Origin: Clostridium sp. CAG:1000
GTDB taxonomy: Bacteria > Bacillota_I > Bacilli_A > RF39 > UBA660
Direction of reading: 5' to 3'
Length of the DNA: 64,000 bases
Assembly: GCA_000436975.1 (NCBI GenBank)
Contig: HG000336.1
Location: 33,146-97,145 of the forward strand
Position 1 is the stretch's first letter; each line of letters starts with the position of its first letter. The position numbers were made by a program, and so were the translations under genes. This document shows, piece by piece, positions 16,286 through 25,694 of this stretch. The notes beneath the pieces were generated by a model, which was not told the origin of the DNA, did not search any database, and saw nothing but the letters and a program-made list of their open reading frames with translations.

Positions 16286-17419
16286 TCACACCTTTTCATT
16301 TAACCATACTGTTGGAACTCCAAGATATGGTATTTTTAAAGTGGCTTTCCCAATAACTAAAGCCTCATTAATAGTCCAACTATCTTCTTCACTATTGTTA
16401 TCACCTTTAGTATTAAAATATATAACCCCATTATATTCTTTAACCCTAACTATGCGGTGAACTATAACCATATCATTATGTTTATATACAAGTACTTCTC
16501 CTTCTTTAAGTTTTCTAATTTCCTTTTCATTTAGTTTTTCAACAACAACTACATCACCTTTATTAATTCTTGGTTCCATAGATTCAGAACCAATTGCAAG
16601 AACATAAAATTTAAATATGCCACTAGTCAAAGATATCATTAGGAATATTATTATAACTAGTCCAATAGATAATATTTTTTCAGCTTTATTATTATTTCTT
16701 ATATTTTCGTTAGTTTTTTTCTTTTTAAATTCTGTATAAAGCTTATACATAATAAGAGCTGGAAATAATAAATTAATCACTGTTTGCATATATATATCAA
16801 TATCAGGCACAATTGGCAATAAAAATGTAGGAATTTCCATAAATAATCTATATACTAATGGTGGCTTATATCCAAATTTAAGCGACATGTATGTTAAAAG
16901 TATATTCTTAGATAATAATGGAATCGTAGTAGCATATAACATTTTAATTATTCCGGAAGTTGTATGTAAATCATATAAATAACTTACAAGTATACTATCT
17001 ATTGATACAAATAATAAGCAAGTTAATATTATCAAAAATTTATTTTCTTTTCCTTTTTGAATTAATTCATATCTTAAAAATTCACTAGCAAATATAATTA
17101 TCAATACAGGCGTAACATTTCTAATAATACCAATTAATTTCAAATTGTAACCACTTCTTAAAAAGCCAAGCCATATACCACTAATATAAATTATTAAATA
17201 ATATAGTATACAATATATTATTAAAGTCATTAACACATCTTTAGTAAATAATTGTCTACTTTTTTCATAGCCTAATAATCCAATTGATATAAGTAAGGCA
17301 GTAATAAGAAGTATAGATAGACCTAAATAGCCTATTTTATTTGTTACAAAAATATCTAAAAGAATAATCACTAAAGTAACTATTTCTATAATAGCAACTT
17401 TTTTTTCGCTAGATTTCAT
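16286..17419 (-). CDS. SipW-type (ER-type) signal peptidase I with multi-helix N-terminal domain
   Basis: 377 residues. An N-terminal membrane domain of about seven helices (residues 1-230) precedes the catalytic part: nucleophile in IGSESMEPRINKGDVVVVEK, histidine in VIVHRIVRVKE, and TKGDNNSEED. The His in place of the Lys of ordinary bacterial SPase I marks the SipW/ER type, which processes TasA and TapA in Bacillus biofilms. The long membrane domain is unlike Bacillus SipW (about 190 aa). GAGGTGG stands before the ATG at 17419. It follows two TasA-like genes and precedes DUF5305, so these neighbours are its likely substrates. Confidence 0.85.
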   Translation of the reverse strand: MKSSEKKVAIIEIVTLVIILLDIFVTNKIGYLGLSILLITALLISIGLLGYEKSRQLFTKDVLMTLIIYCILYYLIIYISGIWLGFLRSGYNLKLIGIIRNVTPVLIIIFASEFLRYELIQKGKENKFLIILTCLLFVSIDSILVSYLYDLHTTSGIIKMLYATTIPLLSKNILLTYMSLKFGYKPPLVYRLFMEIPTFLLPIVPDIDIYMQTVINLLFPALIMYKLYTEFKKKKTNENIRNNNKAEKILSIGLVIIIFLMISLTSGIFKFYVLAIGSESMEPRINKGDVVVVEKLNEKEIRKLKEGEVLVYKHNDMVIVHRIVRVKEYNGVIYFNTKGDNNSEEDSWTINEALVIGKATLKIPYLGVPTVWLNEKV

Positions 17420-17460
17420 TACACCACCTCTTTTAAATATTTTTCTAATAAATATAATGA

Positions 17461-17502
17461 TTAGGTATGTCTCACTCATTTCGCGAAATAAGGCATACCT
17501 AA
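17461..17502 (-). promoter_or_regulatory. Hairpin between the TasA-like gene and the signal peptidase gene
   Basis: 9-bp outer stem (17461-17469 with 17494-17502) with an inner TTTCGCGAAA palindrome. On the minus strand it lacks a clear T tract, so it may be an mRNA processing or partial-attenuation element setting a lower dose of the peptidase than of its substrates. Confidence 0.4.
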
Positions 17503-17527
17503 ATCATTTATTTTTAAATTACTTTAA

Positions 17528-18160
17528 TTAGTTAGCTTGACTAAATGTTAAAGTAGTTTCTGGAATACTAATATTTACTTTACCAGCTGGAAGATCAGAT
17601 GCATTATTGAAATCTTCATATTCAATAGTATATAAATAATCTTGAGTACCAGTTTTAGCGGTAATAGTATCAGTATTAAGTGTCACTGGGCTACCATCTG
17701 CTTTAGTAAAGCTAAATTTTAAATGTTTTTTAACATTAGCAGCATCAGTTTCAGCTTTTTCACCAGTTCCAGTAATTGTTAATGAATCTAATGTTGGAAT
17801 ACTACTTGCAGTTAATTTTGCTAAATAGTCTCCCGTATTAGATACAGTAATTTTATATTGTAATTTTTGTCCTGGAGCAGTAAAGTTTGCAGTAACTACA
17901 CCAATTTTAGTATTAGTTGTGTTTTCACCAGTAGTTCCGTTTCCAATACTAGGAGTAGTTGCTTCTAAACCAGCACTACTAGCTTCAGTTTTTTCAACGC
18001 CTGTAAATAATACGCTCCATGTTTTACCACCAGTGTTAACACTAGCAGTACCATTAATTTGTAATGTTGTACTGAATGCGGCAAAACCTACACCAATTGC
18101 TACTACAGAAATTACTAAAGCAGCAATTACTAAAGTTTTCATTTCTCTTTCTCTATTCAT
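17528..18160 (-). CDS. TasA/camelysin-like secreted protein 1
   Basis: 210 residues from the start at 18160 (MNREREMKT; an ATG at 18169 lies only 2 bases after GGAG). The signal segment is VIAALVISVVAIGVGFAAFSTTLQINGTA, where helix plus FSTTLQINGTA is the usual processing region of TasA/CalY family proteins. The mature part has a beta-rich pattern (GQKLQYKITVSNTGDYLAKLTA). Unlike most proteins here it is rich in Thr, Ala and Gly and poor in Lys/Asn. TasA-like proteins form biofilm fibres; camelysin is a related surface protein annotated as M73 peptidase. The family is assigned from the N-terminal pattern and context. Confidence 0.8.
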   Translation of the reverse strand: MNREREMKTLVIAALVISVVAIGVGFAAFSTTLQINGTASVNTGGKTWSVLFTGVEKTEASSAGLEATTPSIGNGTTGENTTNTKIGVVTANFTAPGQKLQYKITVSNTGDYLAKLTASSIPTLDSLTITGTGEKAETDAANVKKHLKFSFTKADGSPVTLNTDTITAKTGTQDYLYTIEYEDFNNASDLPAGKVNISIPETTLTFSQAN

Positions 18161-18183
18161 GTTTACCATATCTCCTTTTCCTA

Positions 18184-18768
18184 TTAATTTTGTCCATAGT
18201 ATAATGTTATTGAAAGATTATCTACATCAACGGAATTAACCGGCCATGTATCACCTTCATACCACATACTAATTTTTAGGGATTGAAGCGAGTTACTCTT
18301 CAAAACATCTCCAACTTTAATATCAGTTCCATCCTTATAAGCCAGTTTATACTTGAAATGACTACAGACAAGATTTGCATCTTTTTGTGCCTCCTCGTCT
18401 TTTCCTGTACAAATTGGTTCAGTTTGAACTAGTGAAGTGACTACGGCATCAATACCGCTATTATTAACGACATCTAATGTATATGATGCCGTATCATCCA
18501 TACTATTAAATTCAACGCGAAATGAACCAATAATAGTTGATTTATCATCAATAGTTGGATCAATAAGTCCCTTAGCCGTTCCTTCATATGTAAAGTTAGA
18601 TAAGTTAGCAAAATGTACATCCCATTTATGAGAAGTAATTGTTGCATAACCTTTGGTTTTCAGGGCTTTAAATGACGTAGATAATGCCATTAAAGAAACA
18701 CTAAGACCAAATACTGCAATAAGTAAGGCTACCACTGCAGCAACTAAATCCAAATTTTTCTTCTTCAT
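18184..18768 (-). CDS. TasA/camelysin-like secreted protein 2
   Basis: 194 residues. A basic start (MKKKNLDL) and one helix (AAVVALLIAVFGLSVSLMALSTSF) then LKTKGYATITSHKWDVHFANL, the family pattern of helix, STSF and a KWDV beta strand. Two cysteines (PICTGK, LVCSHFKYKL) probably pair. It ends in LSITLYYGQN, parallel to LTFSQAN of protein 1. GGAGG lies 14 bases before the ATG, a long spacing. It is the first gene of the unit with protein 1, SipW-type peptidase and DUF5305, behind the promoter at 18871-18899. Confidence 0.78.
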   Translation of the reverse strand: MKKKNLDLVAAVVALLIAVFGLSVSLMALSTSFKALKTKGYATITSHKWDVHFANLSNFTYEGTAKGLIDPTIDDKSTIIGSFRVEFNSMDDTASYTLDVVNNSGIDAVVTSLVQTEPICTGKDEEAQKDANLVCSHFKYKLAYKDGTDIKVGDVLKSNSLQSLKISMWYEGDTWPVNSVDVDNLSITLYYGQN

Positions 18769-18870
18769 TAGTTACACAATTACCTCCTTTACATATGTAT
18801 TGTGGAGTTATTTAAGTTGTAATGCATGTAAAACTAGGGTTTCACAATTCTTCAACTACCCTACATATTA

Positions 18871-18899
18871 ATGATAGCATAAACTATATAAATTGTAAA
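18871..18899 (-). promoter_or_regulatory. Promoter of the fibre-like unit
   Basis: Minus-strand TTTACA (18899-18894), 17 bases, TATCAT (18876-18871). The leader of about 95 bases has AGGGT..ACCCT complementarity that may fold into a hairpin. Confidence 0.5.
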
Positions 18900-18920
18900 T
18901 TATTTTATTAAATTTTTCAC

Positions 18921-18960
18921 ATAAAAATCCACACAAACTATAATTGTGTAGATTATTTTT
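18921..18960 (-). terminator. Terminator after the DUF6273 copy 2 region
   Basis: 11-bp stem with one G-U pair (18926-18936 with 18944-18954), 7-nt loop, five T on the minus strand. It separates the upstream TasA-like/DUF6273 region from the fibre-like unit. Confidence 0.75.
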
Positions 18961-18998
18961 AAATGTGTTTTTTCAATGCAAGAAGGCACTATACAACG

Positions 18999-19773
18999 CT
19001 AACCAATTCGGAAAGCTGGAGAAACGCTGTATGTACCACGAGCATAAATATTGCCCCAACCACCATTAGTGCTGACAGCGTAGAAAATACTATAATAGTA
19101 AGAATTGGCCGAGCGGAGCCACCAAAAATTAGCAGTTCCTGCACTATTCTTTTTTATTGCAGCTTCATAACTACTTGTAGTCACACCTTTACTATTATAA
19201 TAGTCTAATTGTCTTGTAAGATCTTTTGCTAAATCATACTGATAAGACCAGTCTGAATATATTTCTTTTGGTGCTAATAAATATAGTTTATCTGATGATG
19301 TAAAGTTATTTGTATCTTCTTTGCCATGGCCTGACACTGTTTCAGTAGTGATGATTACGCTCTTTAATTCCTGTGGTAATGAATTATAAATATCATTATC
19401 TATAAATGTTTTCATTTGACTTTTTGGCCATCCATCTTTATTCCAACCCGAATTATATGTTGTTCCTTTATATTCTCCGCTTGGATTCATATTATGTGTA
19501 GTTATTATATCAGTAAACTCTACTACAAATCCACATGCGCTTTGTGAAAATCCTTCTTGATTACATTCGTCTGGTGTACTCATATTTGATATTCTTACTT
19601 TATGTTTTCCATATGTACCTAAGTCTACTTCTTTTTCATCTCCAACATTGTATTTACTTGTTTGACCTGTTCTTACGGCATTTGCTATTGTATTCCATTT
19701 CTGTTTTTCCTGCTTTGACAGCTTTAGCTATTGTATCCCATGAATCTTCTGCAAAGGAAACAGTATTTATTGG
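18999..19773 (-). pseudogene. DUF6273 domain, copy 2, disconnected from its upstream anchor by a stop and a frameshift
   Basis: The main open frame (18999-19583, 194 codons) starts at an internal Met without a ribosome-binding site. In-frame homology continues upstream: SKYNVGDEKEVDLGTYGKHKVRISN. Further upstream the frame shifts, and a near-repeat is seen: SWDTIAKAVKAG followed by KWNTIANAVRTG. The first unit is in frame with the TasA-like gene that stops at 19774; reading through that TAA gives PINTVSFAEDSWDTIAKAV. The region therefore looks like a former single protein (anchor + DUF6273) broken by one nonsense codon, a duplication and a frameshift. The C-terminal WWLRSA...VSPAFRIG block is intact and highly divergent from copy 1. 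Confidence 0.7.
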
Positions 19774-20469
19774 TTAATCTGATACAACAGGTGTATTTGA
19801 ACCAATAGTAGGTGTTTTAACCTGTGAATAAGTAAGACTAATCCCTAAACCAGATATTGATACATCATCTTGTGGTTCTTCTATAGTTGCTCCATCCACT
19901 GGACTTTTATATTTTAATGTAAGGATCATATCCTTAACATCTCCCGCATTTAATACATCATTCACTTCTGGATAGCTAGAAAAATTTTGTGGAGAACCAT
20001 TATCATCATAATGTTCTTCTTCGTTTGCATATTTTAAAGTATATTCTAAATTAGCACATACATTGTTAGCATCTATAGTAGCCTGTTCACCATTTCCATA
20101 CCCTTCACAACTAATAGTATCTTTTACAATTTCAGATAATTTAGCATTTATAGTACCATTATTAGCTATTTGAAATGTATATGATATAGAATCTCCTGGT
20201 TCTAAAAAATTAACATTATATGACTTTAATTCAGTCTTATCTTCACTTATTACAGGATCCGTTATTTTAACCGCACTTCCAGTTAAAGAAGCTTCACTTA
20301 AATTTTGAAATTCTATTTTAAAAGACATTCCATCAACATTAGCAACTCCATTTATTTTAAGCGTAGTTGATAAGGCAGAATATCCTATACTAAGAGCTAC
20401 ACAAGATACTATCAATAATGTAATTAAAGAAATTTTACTATTGTCTTTATTCTTAATTCTAACTTTCAT
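19774..20469 (-). CDS. TasA/camelysin-like secreted protein 3, probably formerly fused to DUF6273
   Basis: 231 residues from the ATG at 20469, 7 bases after AGGAG; the upstream in-frame ATG at 20508 has none. Signal segment ISLITLLIVSCVALSIGYSALSTTLKINGVANVDG, then FKIEFQNLSEASLTG, GDSISYTFQIANNGTINAKLS, and a conserved cysteine pair (ISCEGYG, NVCANLEYTLKY). Ends in LGISLTYSQV plus a short linker. The family pattern equals proteins 1 and 2. Its stop is followed without frame change by DUF6273 upstream sequence, so the natural product may once have displayed a C-terminal DUF6273 module. Confidence 0.75.
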   Translation of the reverse strand: MKVRIKNKDNSKISLITLLIVSCVALSIGYSALSTTLKINGVANVDGMSFKIEFQNLSEASLTGSAVKITDPVISEDKTELKSYNVNFLEPGDSISYTFQIANNGTINAKLSEIVKDTISCEGYGNGEQATIDANNVCANLEYTLKYANEEEHYDDNGSPQNFSSYPEVNDVLNAGDVKDMILTLKYKSPVDGATIEEPQDDVSISGLGISLTYSQVKTPTIGSNTPVVSD

Positions 20470-20531
20470 AATGGCTCCTATTCTTATATAAATATAACAT
20501 AAAAACAATTATTTTTCAATTATAATATTTA

Positions 20532-21479
20532 CTATATTAATGTTACATAACTATAATAAATAATAAATATTAAAAGAAATATAATTCCCTCTATTTTAGT
20601 AATATTTTTATCATTAAATGAAAATATAAACAATAATAAAGTAGATATAATCATTGTAATAATATCTATATAACTAAAATTGATACTACTAATACCCCCA
20701 AATAATAATATAGGAAGTCCTATAACTATTCCAATATTAAATATATTACTCCCTACTACATTACCTATTGCTATATCATATTGTCCTTTTTTAGTTGCTG
20801 AAATACTCGTTACAAGTTCAGGGAGCGATGTGCCAAATGCAACTATTGTTAAAGATATCATTCTTTCGCTAACCCCAAACATCTTAGCAAGAGTACTAGC
20901 ACTATCAACAACAAAATTACTACCTATTATTATGGCAGCCAAACCACATACTGTTAATAATATTGACTTTTTCATACTAGGATATGTTTCATCACTATCA
21001 TCAACTTTATTTTTAGACATAGCTATTACATAATACATAAATACACTAAAAAATAATAATAGTATAAGTCCATCTCCTCTAGTAAATGAATTAACAATGT
21101 TTTTATCAAAAATACTATCGGTCATAAGAACTGCAAAAGCAATAGTAATCATTAAAGTAATTGGTAATTCCTTTTTAACTGTATTATCTTTAACTTTTAG
21201 TGAATGAATTAAAGCACACACTCCTAATATTAGTAATATATTTAAAATATTACTTCCAATCACATTTCCAAGTACTATATCAATATTTCCAGATAACAAA
21301 GATTTTACACTAACTGCAAATTCAGGGGCACTTGTTCCAAAAGCTACAATTGTAAGCCCTATTAGCATTTTAGAAACCTTAAAATTACCAGCTATTCCAC
21401 TTGACCCATCAACAAAATAATCAGCTCCTTTTATTAATATAATAAAGCCGATTATTAATATAAATATTTGTAATATCAT
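20532..21479 (-). CDS. Calcium/sodium antiporter (CaCA family, YrbG-like)
   Basis: 315 residues, ten helices in two inverted halves. The alpha repeats are visible: TIVAFGTSAPEFAVSVKSL with GNVIGSNILNILLILG in the first half, and TIVAFGTSLPELVTSISA with GNVVGSNIFNIGIVIG in the second. Members exchange Na+ (some with K+) for Ca2+. A single gene followed at 52 bases by the TasA-like gene in the same direction. Confidence 0.9.
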   Translation of the reverse strand: MILQIFILIIGFIILIKGADYFVDGSSGIAGNFKVSKMLIGLTIVAFGTSAPEFAVSVKSLLSGNIDIVLGNVIGSNILNILLILGVCALIHSLKVKDNTVKKELPITLMITIAFAVLMTDSIFDKNIVNSFTRGDGLILLLFFSVFMYYVIAMSKNKVDDSDETYPSMKKSILLTVCGLAAIIIGSNFVVDSASTLAKMFGVSERMISLTIVAFGTSLPELVTSISATKKGQYDIAIGNVVGSNIFNIGIVIGLPILLFGGISSINFSYIDIITMIISTLLLFIFSFNDKNITKIEGIIFLLIFIIYYSYVTLI

Positions 21480-21486
21480 AACACAC

Positions 21487-22278
21487 CTATTTTATCTCAA
21501 AAATAGCACTAGAATATATAATATTGCTATTTTTTGAATCACTTTCTTCATTAAACTCTTTAATTATCCTATATTTACCAGGATCTAATAAATTAATATA
21601 TTCATCACTTAAAACGCATGAAACTGTTTGATTACTTTTAATAATATTTAAAATTAAATTGAATGATGGTTCTTCCTTAAATTTAATTTTATACCATTTT
21701 TCATTAACATATTTTTCAATAAAATATTCCTCTCCATACTCATAATTATTATTTGTATTATTTTTAATAGTTAAATTCATATGATTATTAGTTTCATTAA
21801 TATTCATGATAATTGTTTCATTAGATATATTATAATTAGATATATCGCCTAGTGTATATTTTCCTGACATATATTTTAGTATGTCTTTATATTCTGCTTC
21901 ATTTAATTTAAAAATTTTATTATATGGTTGTTCAATATAAAACTTATCTTTTTTAGAATAAATATATATTTTATATTCTTCTTTATCATTTAATATAAAA
22001 TTCATTAATGTATAATCATCAACCCCTACTGGTGTATCATAATTACTTTCTTTAGTAGATTTTTTATTTTTAATTATATTATATATATTATTAATATCAT
22101 TTTTTGATTCAATAGTAAGACTATTGTTTTTATCCTTTAAAATAATTTTTTCTATTTTATTCTCGTTAGGTAAATTTATTGTTTTATTGCAAGTAAACCA
22201 ATATCCAAATATACTAAGAATAATAGCTATCGTTACAAATACAATTATAATTAATACTTCTTTTACATTAATTTTCAT
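21487..22278 (-). CDS. Membrane-anchored DUF5301 + Ig-like domain protein
   Basis: 263 residues. An N-terminal helix (about 8-28), a DUF5301-like part (about 40-135, ending in FYIEQPYNKIFKL), then an Ig-like domain with NYEYGEEYFIEKYVNEKWYKI and LDPGKYRIIKEF, the pattern of the bacterial immunoglobulin-like (Big_14-type) domain. The ATG at 22278 stands 8 bases behind AGGAGG; an earlier ATG at 22338 has no such site. It ends 7 bases before the antiporter gene and is likely co-transcribed. Function unknown. Confidence 0.7.
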   Translation of the reverse strand: MKINVKEVLIIIVFVTIAIILSIFGYWFTCNKTINLPNENKIEKIILKDKNNSLTIESKNDINNIYNIIKNKKSTKESNYDTPVGVDDYTLMNFILNDKEEYKIYIYSKKDKFYIEQPYNKIFKLNEAEYKDILKYMSGKYTLGDISNYNISNETIIMNINETNNHMNLTIKNNTNNNYEYGEEYFIEKYVNEKWYKIKFKEEPSFNLILNIIKSNQTVSCVLSDEYINLLDPGKYRIIKEFNEESDSKNSNIIYSSAIFEIK

Positions 22279-22404
22279 AATAATGCCTCCTAAATAATAA
22301 CACACATCCATATCATTATTTTTCTTATATAGTATCACATTTTATTTTATTTGAATAGTTTTTTTACCTTCTTTTCAAAACTCATTTTAGCTTATTATTA
22401 TAAT

Positions 22405-23574
22405 TTATAGCTTTTCTAACATACAAACGCATTCCACATGTTTTGTTCTTAGAAACATATCACAAATTGAAATATCTTTAAGAGCATAATTACTAAGTAA
22501 ATCTATATCTCTTTTAAGTGTTTTATAATTACATGATATATATACTAATCTTTTTGAATTAGAGTTATTTATATAATTAATTACTTCTTTAGATAGTCCA
22601 TTTCTAGGCGGATCTACTATTATAGAATCAAACTTTCCTTTTATTCTTTTAGCATCACTACATATAAATTCAATATTATTTATGTTATTTAATTTCTTAT
22701 TTATATTAGCATTTTTTATACTTGATTCATTTATTTCAACTCCAACAACTTTTCTAAAAATATCACTCATCCATATTCCAATAGTTCCTGTACCACAATA
22801 TAAGTCAAGTAATGTATCACCACCCAAAATATACTCTTTTGCTTTATTATAAATAGAAGTCATACCTTCATTATTTATCTGATAGAAACTCAATGGATAA
22901 ATAGAAAACTTATATTTATTTATTTCATCAATCAAATATTCTTTTCCTTTAATATGTTTATCATTTAAATATAATGAGTCAACATCAATATTTAATAATG
23001 GAGTATTTTCTATATCACTAATAATATTAACCATTACTTCATTATTAACGCTTCTAATCATTATTTCATAAACACCAGTTAAATCATATTCTTTTATATT
23101 ATAAATTGTTTTATTTATTAATGAGTCTAACAAATAACATGTATTAAAAGAACATATATTATGAGTTTTAGAGTCATAAAAACCAATTTTATTATTCTTT
23201 ATATGTAATACTACTTTATTTCTATAATTTAATGAATTATTAGTGTTTAAATAATTAACTTTTCTTTTAAATAATCTTTCTATTTCATCTTTTTTTATTT
23301 TTCTTTCATTTTCATAACTTGTATGAAGAAAATTACATCCTCCACATTTATCATATATTGGGCATATTATTCTATTTCTTTTAGGACTTTTGGTTATTAT
23401 ATTAACTATTTTTCCCTTAGCAAATCTTTTATTTAATTGTGTTATTTTAATCAAAACTTTTTCATTCTTAAGCGCACCAAAAATGAAGATAACAAAATTA
23501 TCTATTCTAGCAATTCCATTACCTTCCATGTCTTCATTAATAATTGTTACTTCATATATATCATTAATTTTCAT
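22405..23574 (-). CDS. rlmD: 23S rRNA (uracil-5-)-methyltransferase, RlmD/RlmCD family
   Basis: 389 residues. An N-terminal TRAM-like part (NEDMEGNGIARIDNFVIF), the iron-sulfur cysteine cluster CPIYDKCGGCNFLH at about 71-84, SAM-binding DLYCGTGTIGIWM near 258-270, DPPRNGL near 321, and the catalytic Cys in LVYISCNYKTLKRD. It methylates uridines of 23S rRNA; Gram-positive members may modify two sites. The start overlaps the 3' end of deoB by 11 bases. Confidence 0.92.
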   Translation of the reverse strand: MKINDIYEVTIINEDMEGNGIARIDNFVIFIFGALKNEKVLIKITQLNKRFAKGKIVNIITKSPKRNRIICPIYDKCGGCNFLHTSYENERKIKKDEIERLFKRKVNYLNTNNSLNYRNKVVLHIKNNKIGFYDSKTHNICSFNTCYLLDSLINKTIYNIKEYDLTGVYEIMIRSVNNEVMVNIISDIENTPLLNIDVDSLYLNDKHIKGKEYLIDEINKYKFSIYPLSFYQINNEGMTSIYNKAKEYILGGDTLLDLYCGTGTIGIWMSDIFRKVVGVEINESSIKNANINKKLNNINNIEFICSDAKRIKGKFDSIIVDPPRNGLSKEVINYINNSNSKRLVYISCNYKTLKRDIDLLSNYALKDISICDMFLRTKHVECVCMLEKL

Positions 23575-24730
23575 TATTATTCATACTTTCAAATATAGAA
23601 GTCCCAAGTCCTAAAATATTTCTTATATCAAAATTATCTAATATAGTTGCGCCTATATCAGCAAATGTTTCTCTATCTTTTAGTCTCTTACCTTCTTTAA
23701 ATTTCTTATTATATATTAAGATTGGTACATTTTCTCTTGTATGGTCTGTCCCTCTATATGTAGGATCATTACCATGATCTGCTGTTATGATAAGCAAATC
23801 TTTTTCAGTTAGATTCTTTAAAAGAATTGGTAAATAATAATTAAACTCTTCCAATGCTTTTAAATATCCCTCTCTATTTCTTCTATGTCCATATAACATA
23901 TCAAAGTCATTTAAATTAGCAAATATGAATCCTTTTTTATCACTTTTAGCAAAATCAATTAATTTCATCATGCCATCTATATTATCTTTAGTTCTTACTT
24001 TTATAGCAATACTTTTATTATTAAATATATCGGCTATTTTTCCAATCGCAATAGTTGGTACTCTATGTTTATCTAATAAATCAAGCACATTAAGTGGCGG
24101 ATCTAAAGCATAATCATGCCTTCTTGAAGTTCTAGTAAAACTTCCTGGCTTACCAATATATGGTCTTGCAATTATTCTTGCTATTTTATATTTTTCATCT
24201 TTAGTAAGTTCACGTACTTTAGTACATATATCATATAATTCTTCTACTGGTATTATATCTTCATGTGCTGCGATTTGAAGCACTGAGTCTGCAGAAGTGT
24301 ATATTATTAATGCACCTGTTTCCATCTGCATTTGTCCTAAATCTTCTATTATTTGAGTACCACTAGCAACTATATTACCAATAACATCCCTTCCTGTCAC
24401 TTCTTTAATTTTACTTATTAATTCAAGAGGAAAACCATTTGGATATGTTTTATATGGTGTTTTTTGTACAACGCACATCATTTCATAATGACCATTTAAT
24501 GTGTCCTTAGCAAGATTAATAGGTTTACCTTTCATATAATATCCTACTGTTTTAGAAACTTCTTTTCCAACTAAAGTAGTAAGCCCCATTCTTTCAAGAA
24601 CATCTAAATTATAATGATCCCCAATTGTATGCAATAAAGTATTTGAACCAACGTCATTAAATTTATCAGCATCTTTTGCTTCTCCCACTCCTACACTATC
24701 CATTACTACTAAAAAAATTCTATCATACAT
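23564..24730 (-). CDS. deoB: Phosphopentomutase
   Basis: 388 residues, full length. MYDRIFLVVMDSVGVGEAKDA gives the first metal-binding Asp; DVGSNTLLHT follows; later ITADHGNDPTYRGTDHTRENVP carries the C-terminal metal ligands. It interconverts ribose-1-P/deoxyribose-1-P and the 5-phosphates in nucleoside salvage, feeding from purine nucleoside phosphorylase (deoD, 43181-43885, is elsewhere in this window). The start at 24730 is behind GAAGGTAAC; a longer frame to 24835 lies wholly inside xerD. One base separates it from xerD. Confidence 0.95.
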   Translation of the reverse strand: MYDRIFLVVMDSVGVGEAKDADKFNDVGSNTLLHTIGDHYNLDVLERMGLTTLVGKEVSKTVGYYMKGKPINLAKDTLNGHYEMMCVVQKTPYKTYPNGFPLELISKIKEVTGRDVIGNIVASGTQIIEDLGQMQMETGALIIYTSADSVLQIAAHEDIIPVEELYDICTKVRELTKDEKYKIARIIARPYIGKPGSFTRTSRRHDYALDPPLNVLDLLDKHRVPTIAIGKIADIFNNKSIAIKVRTKDNIDGMMKLIDFAKSDKKGFIFANLNDFDMLYGHRRNREGYLKALEEFNYYLPILLKNLTEKDLLIITADHGNDPTYRGTDHTRENVPILIYNKKFKEGKRLKDRETFADIGATILDNFDIRNILGLGTSIFESMNNNEN

Positions 24731-24731
24731 A

Positions 24732-25634
24732 TTAGTTACCTTCTTTCTTACTCCTATTAAAGTATTCATTATAATTATCTTTGATAAAGTTATTTGCAAG
24801 ATGAGTATATATTTCTGTTGTAACAACATTTTCATGTCCTAAAAGTTCTTGAACACTTCTAATATCCGCACCACACTCAATCATATGAGTTGCAAAACTA
24901 TGTCTAAGTACATGTGGAGTTATTTCCTTATTAATATTTTTTTCATGAGCAATCTTACCAATTATTTTATAAAGCCCTTGCCTAGTCATTTTAGTTCCAT
25001 GATTATTTAAAAACAATGCATCTGTATTAGGCTTACCCTTTACAAATAAATCTTCTCTATAATTATTAATATACATATCTAAATAATTAACAGCTATTTT
25101 GGACATAGGAACTATTCTTTCTTTACTACCTTTTCCATATACATGAACAACCATATTTAGTGTATCTACATTATTTAGTTCTAAATTAATAAGTTCACTT
25201 GCTCTAAGTCCTGTTGAATACATAAGTTCTAATATAGCTTTATTTCTATGATCAAAAGGAGTATTAAGTTCAATATCTAAAAGATTATCAACTTCTTCAA
25301 TGGATAAATACTTAGGAAGCTTCTTTTTTCTTTGAAGACATTCTACATCCTCAGATATATTAATAAAACCTTTATATACTGCTAGGTACTTATAAAAACT
25401 TTTTATACTTGCAATAATTCTATTAATAGAACTTTCATTATAACTAGGGAGTAAATGTAATATATAATTATCTATATCTTTTTTCGTTATATTTAATATT
25501 TCTTTATCAGTATATGTTAAAAAATATTTAAGGTCCCTCATATAAGATTCAACTGTATTTTCAGAATAATTCTTATCTATTCTTAAATAATCACTAAAAT
25601 CATCAACAAACTCTTTATTTTCAATATCTATCAT
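24732..25634 (-). CDS. xerD: Tyrosine recombinase XerD
   Basis: 300 residues, normal for XerC/XerD. An N-terminal SAM-like DNA-binding part (FSDYLRIDKNYSENTVESY), then the catalytic set: Arg in STGLRASELINL, Lys in VYGKGSKERIVPM, His-x-x-Arg in TPHVLRHSFATHM, His in LLGHENVVTTEIY with the nucleophile Tyr. It resolves chromosome dimers at dif with a partner. It is upstream of deoB in the same direction. Confidence 0.92.
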   Translation of the reverse strand: MIDIENKEFVDDFSDYLRIDKNYSENTVESYMRDLKYFLTYTDKEILNITKKDIDNYILHLLPSYNESSINRIIASIKSFYKYLAVYKGFINISEDVECLQRKKKLPKYLSIEEVDNLLDIELNTPFDHRNKAILELMYSTGLRASELINLELNNVDTLNMVVHVYGKGSKERIVPMSKIAVNYLDMYINNYREDLFVKGKPNTDALFLNNHGTKMTRQGLYKIIGKIAHEKNINKEITPHVLRHSFATHMIECGADIRSVQELLGHENVVTTEIYTHLANNFIKDNYNEYFNRSKKEGN

Positions 25635-25649
25635 ACAATATTAATTATA

Positions 25650-25682
25650 TAATAAAAAAAACTAATTGAATAGTTTTTTTAC
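25650..25682. terminator. Bidirectional terminator between xerD and the flippase-like gene
   Basis: 9-bp A/T stem (25655-25663 with 25672-25680), 8-nt loop, T-run on both strands. It lies 14 bases beyond the stop of the 25695-26699 gene. Confidence 0.6.
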
Positions 25683-25694
25683 GCTATTTTTACA

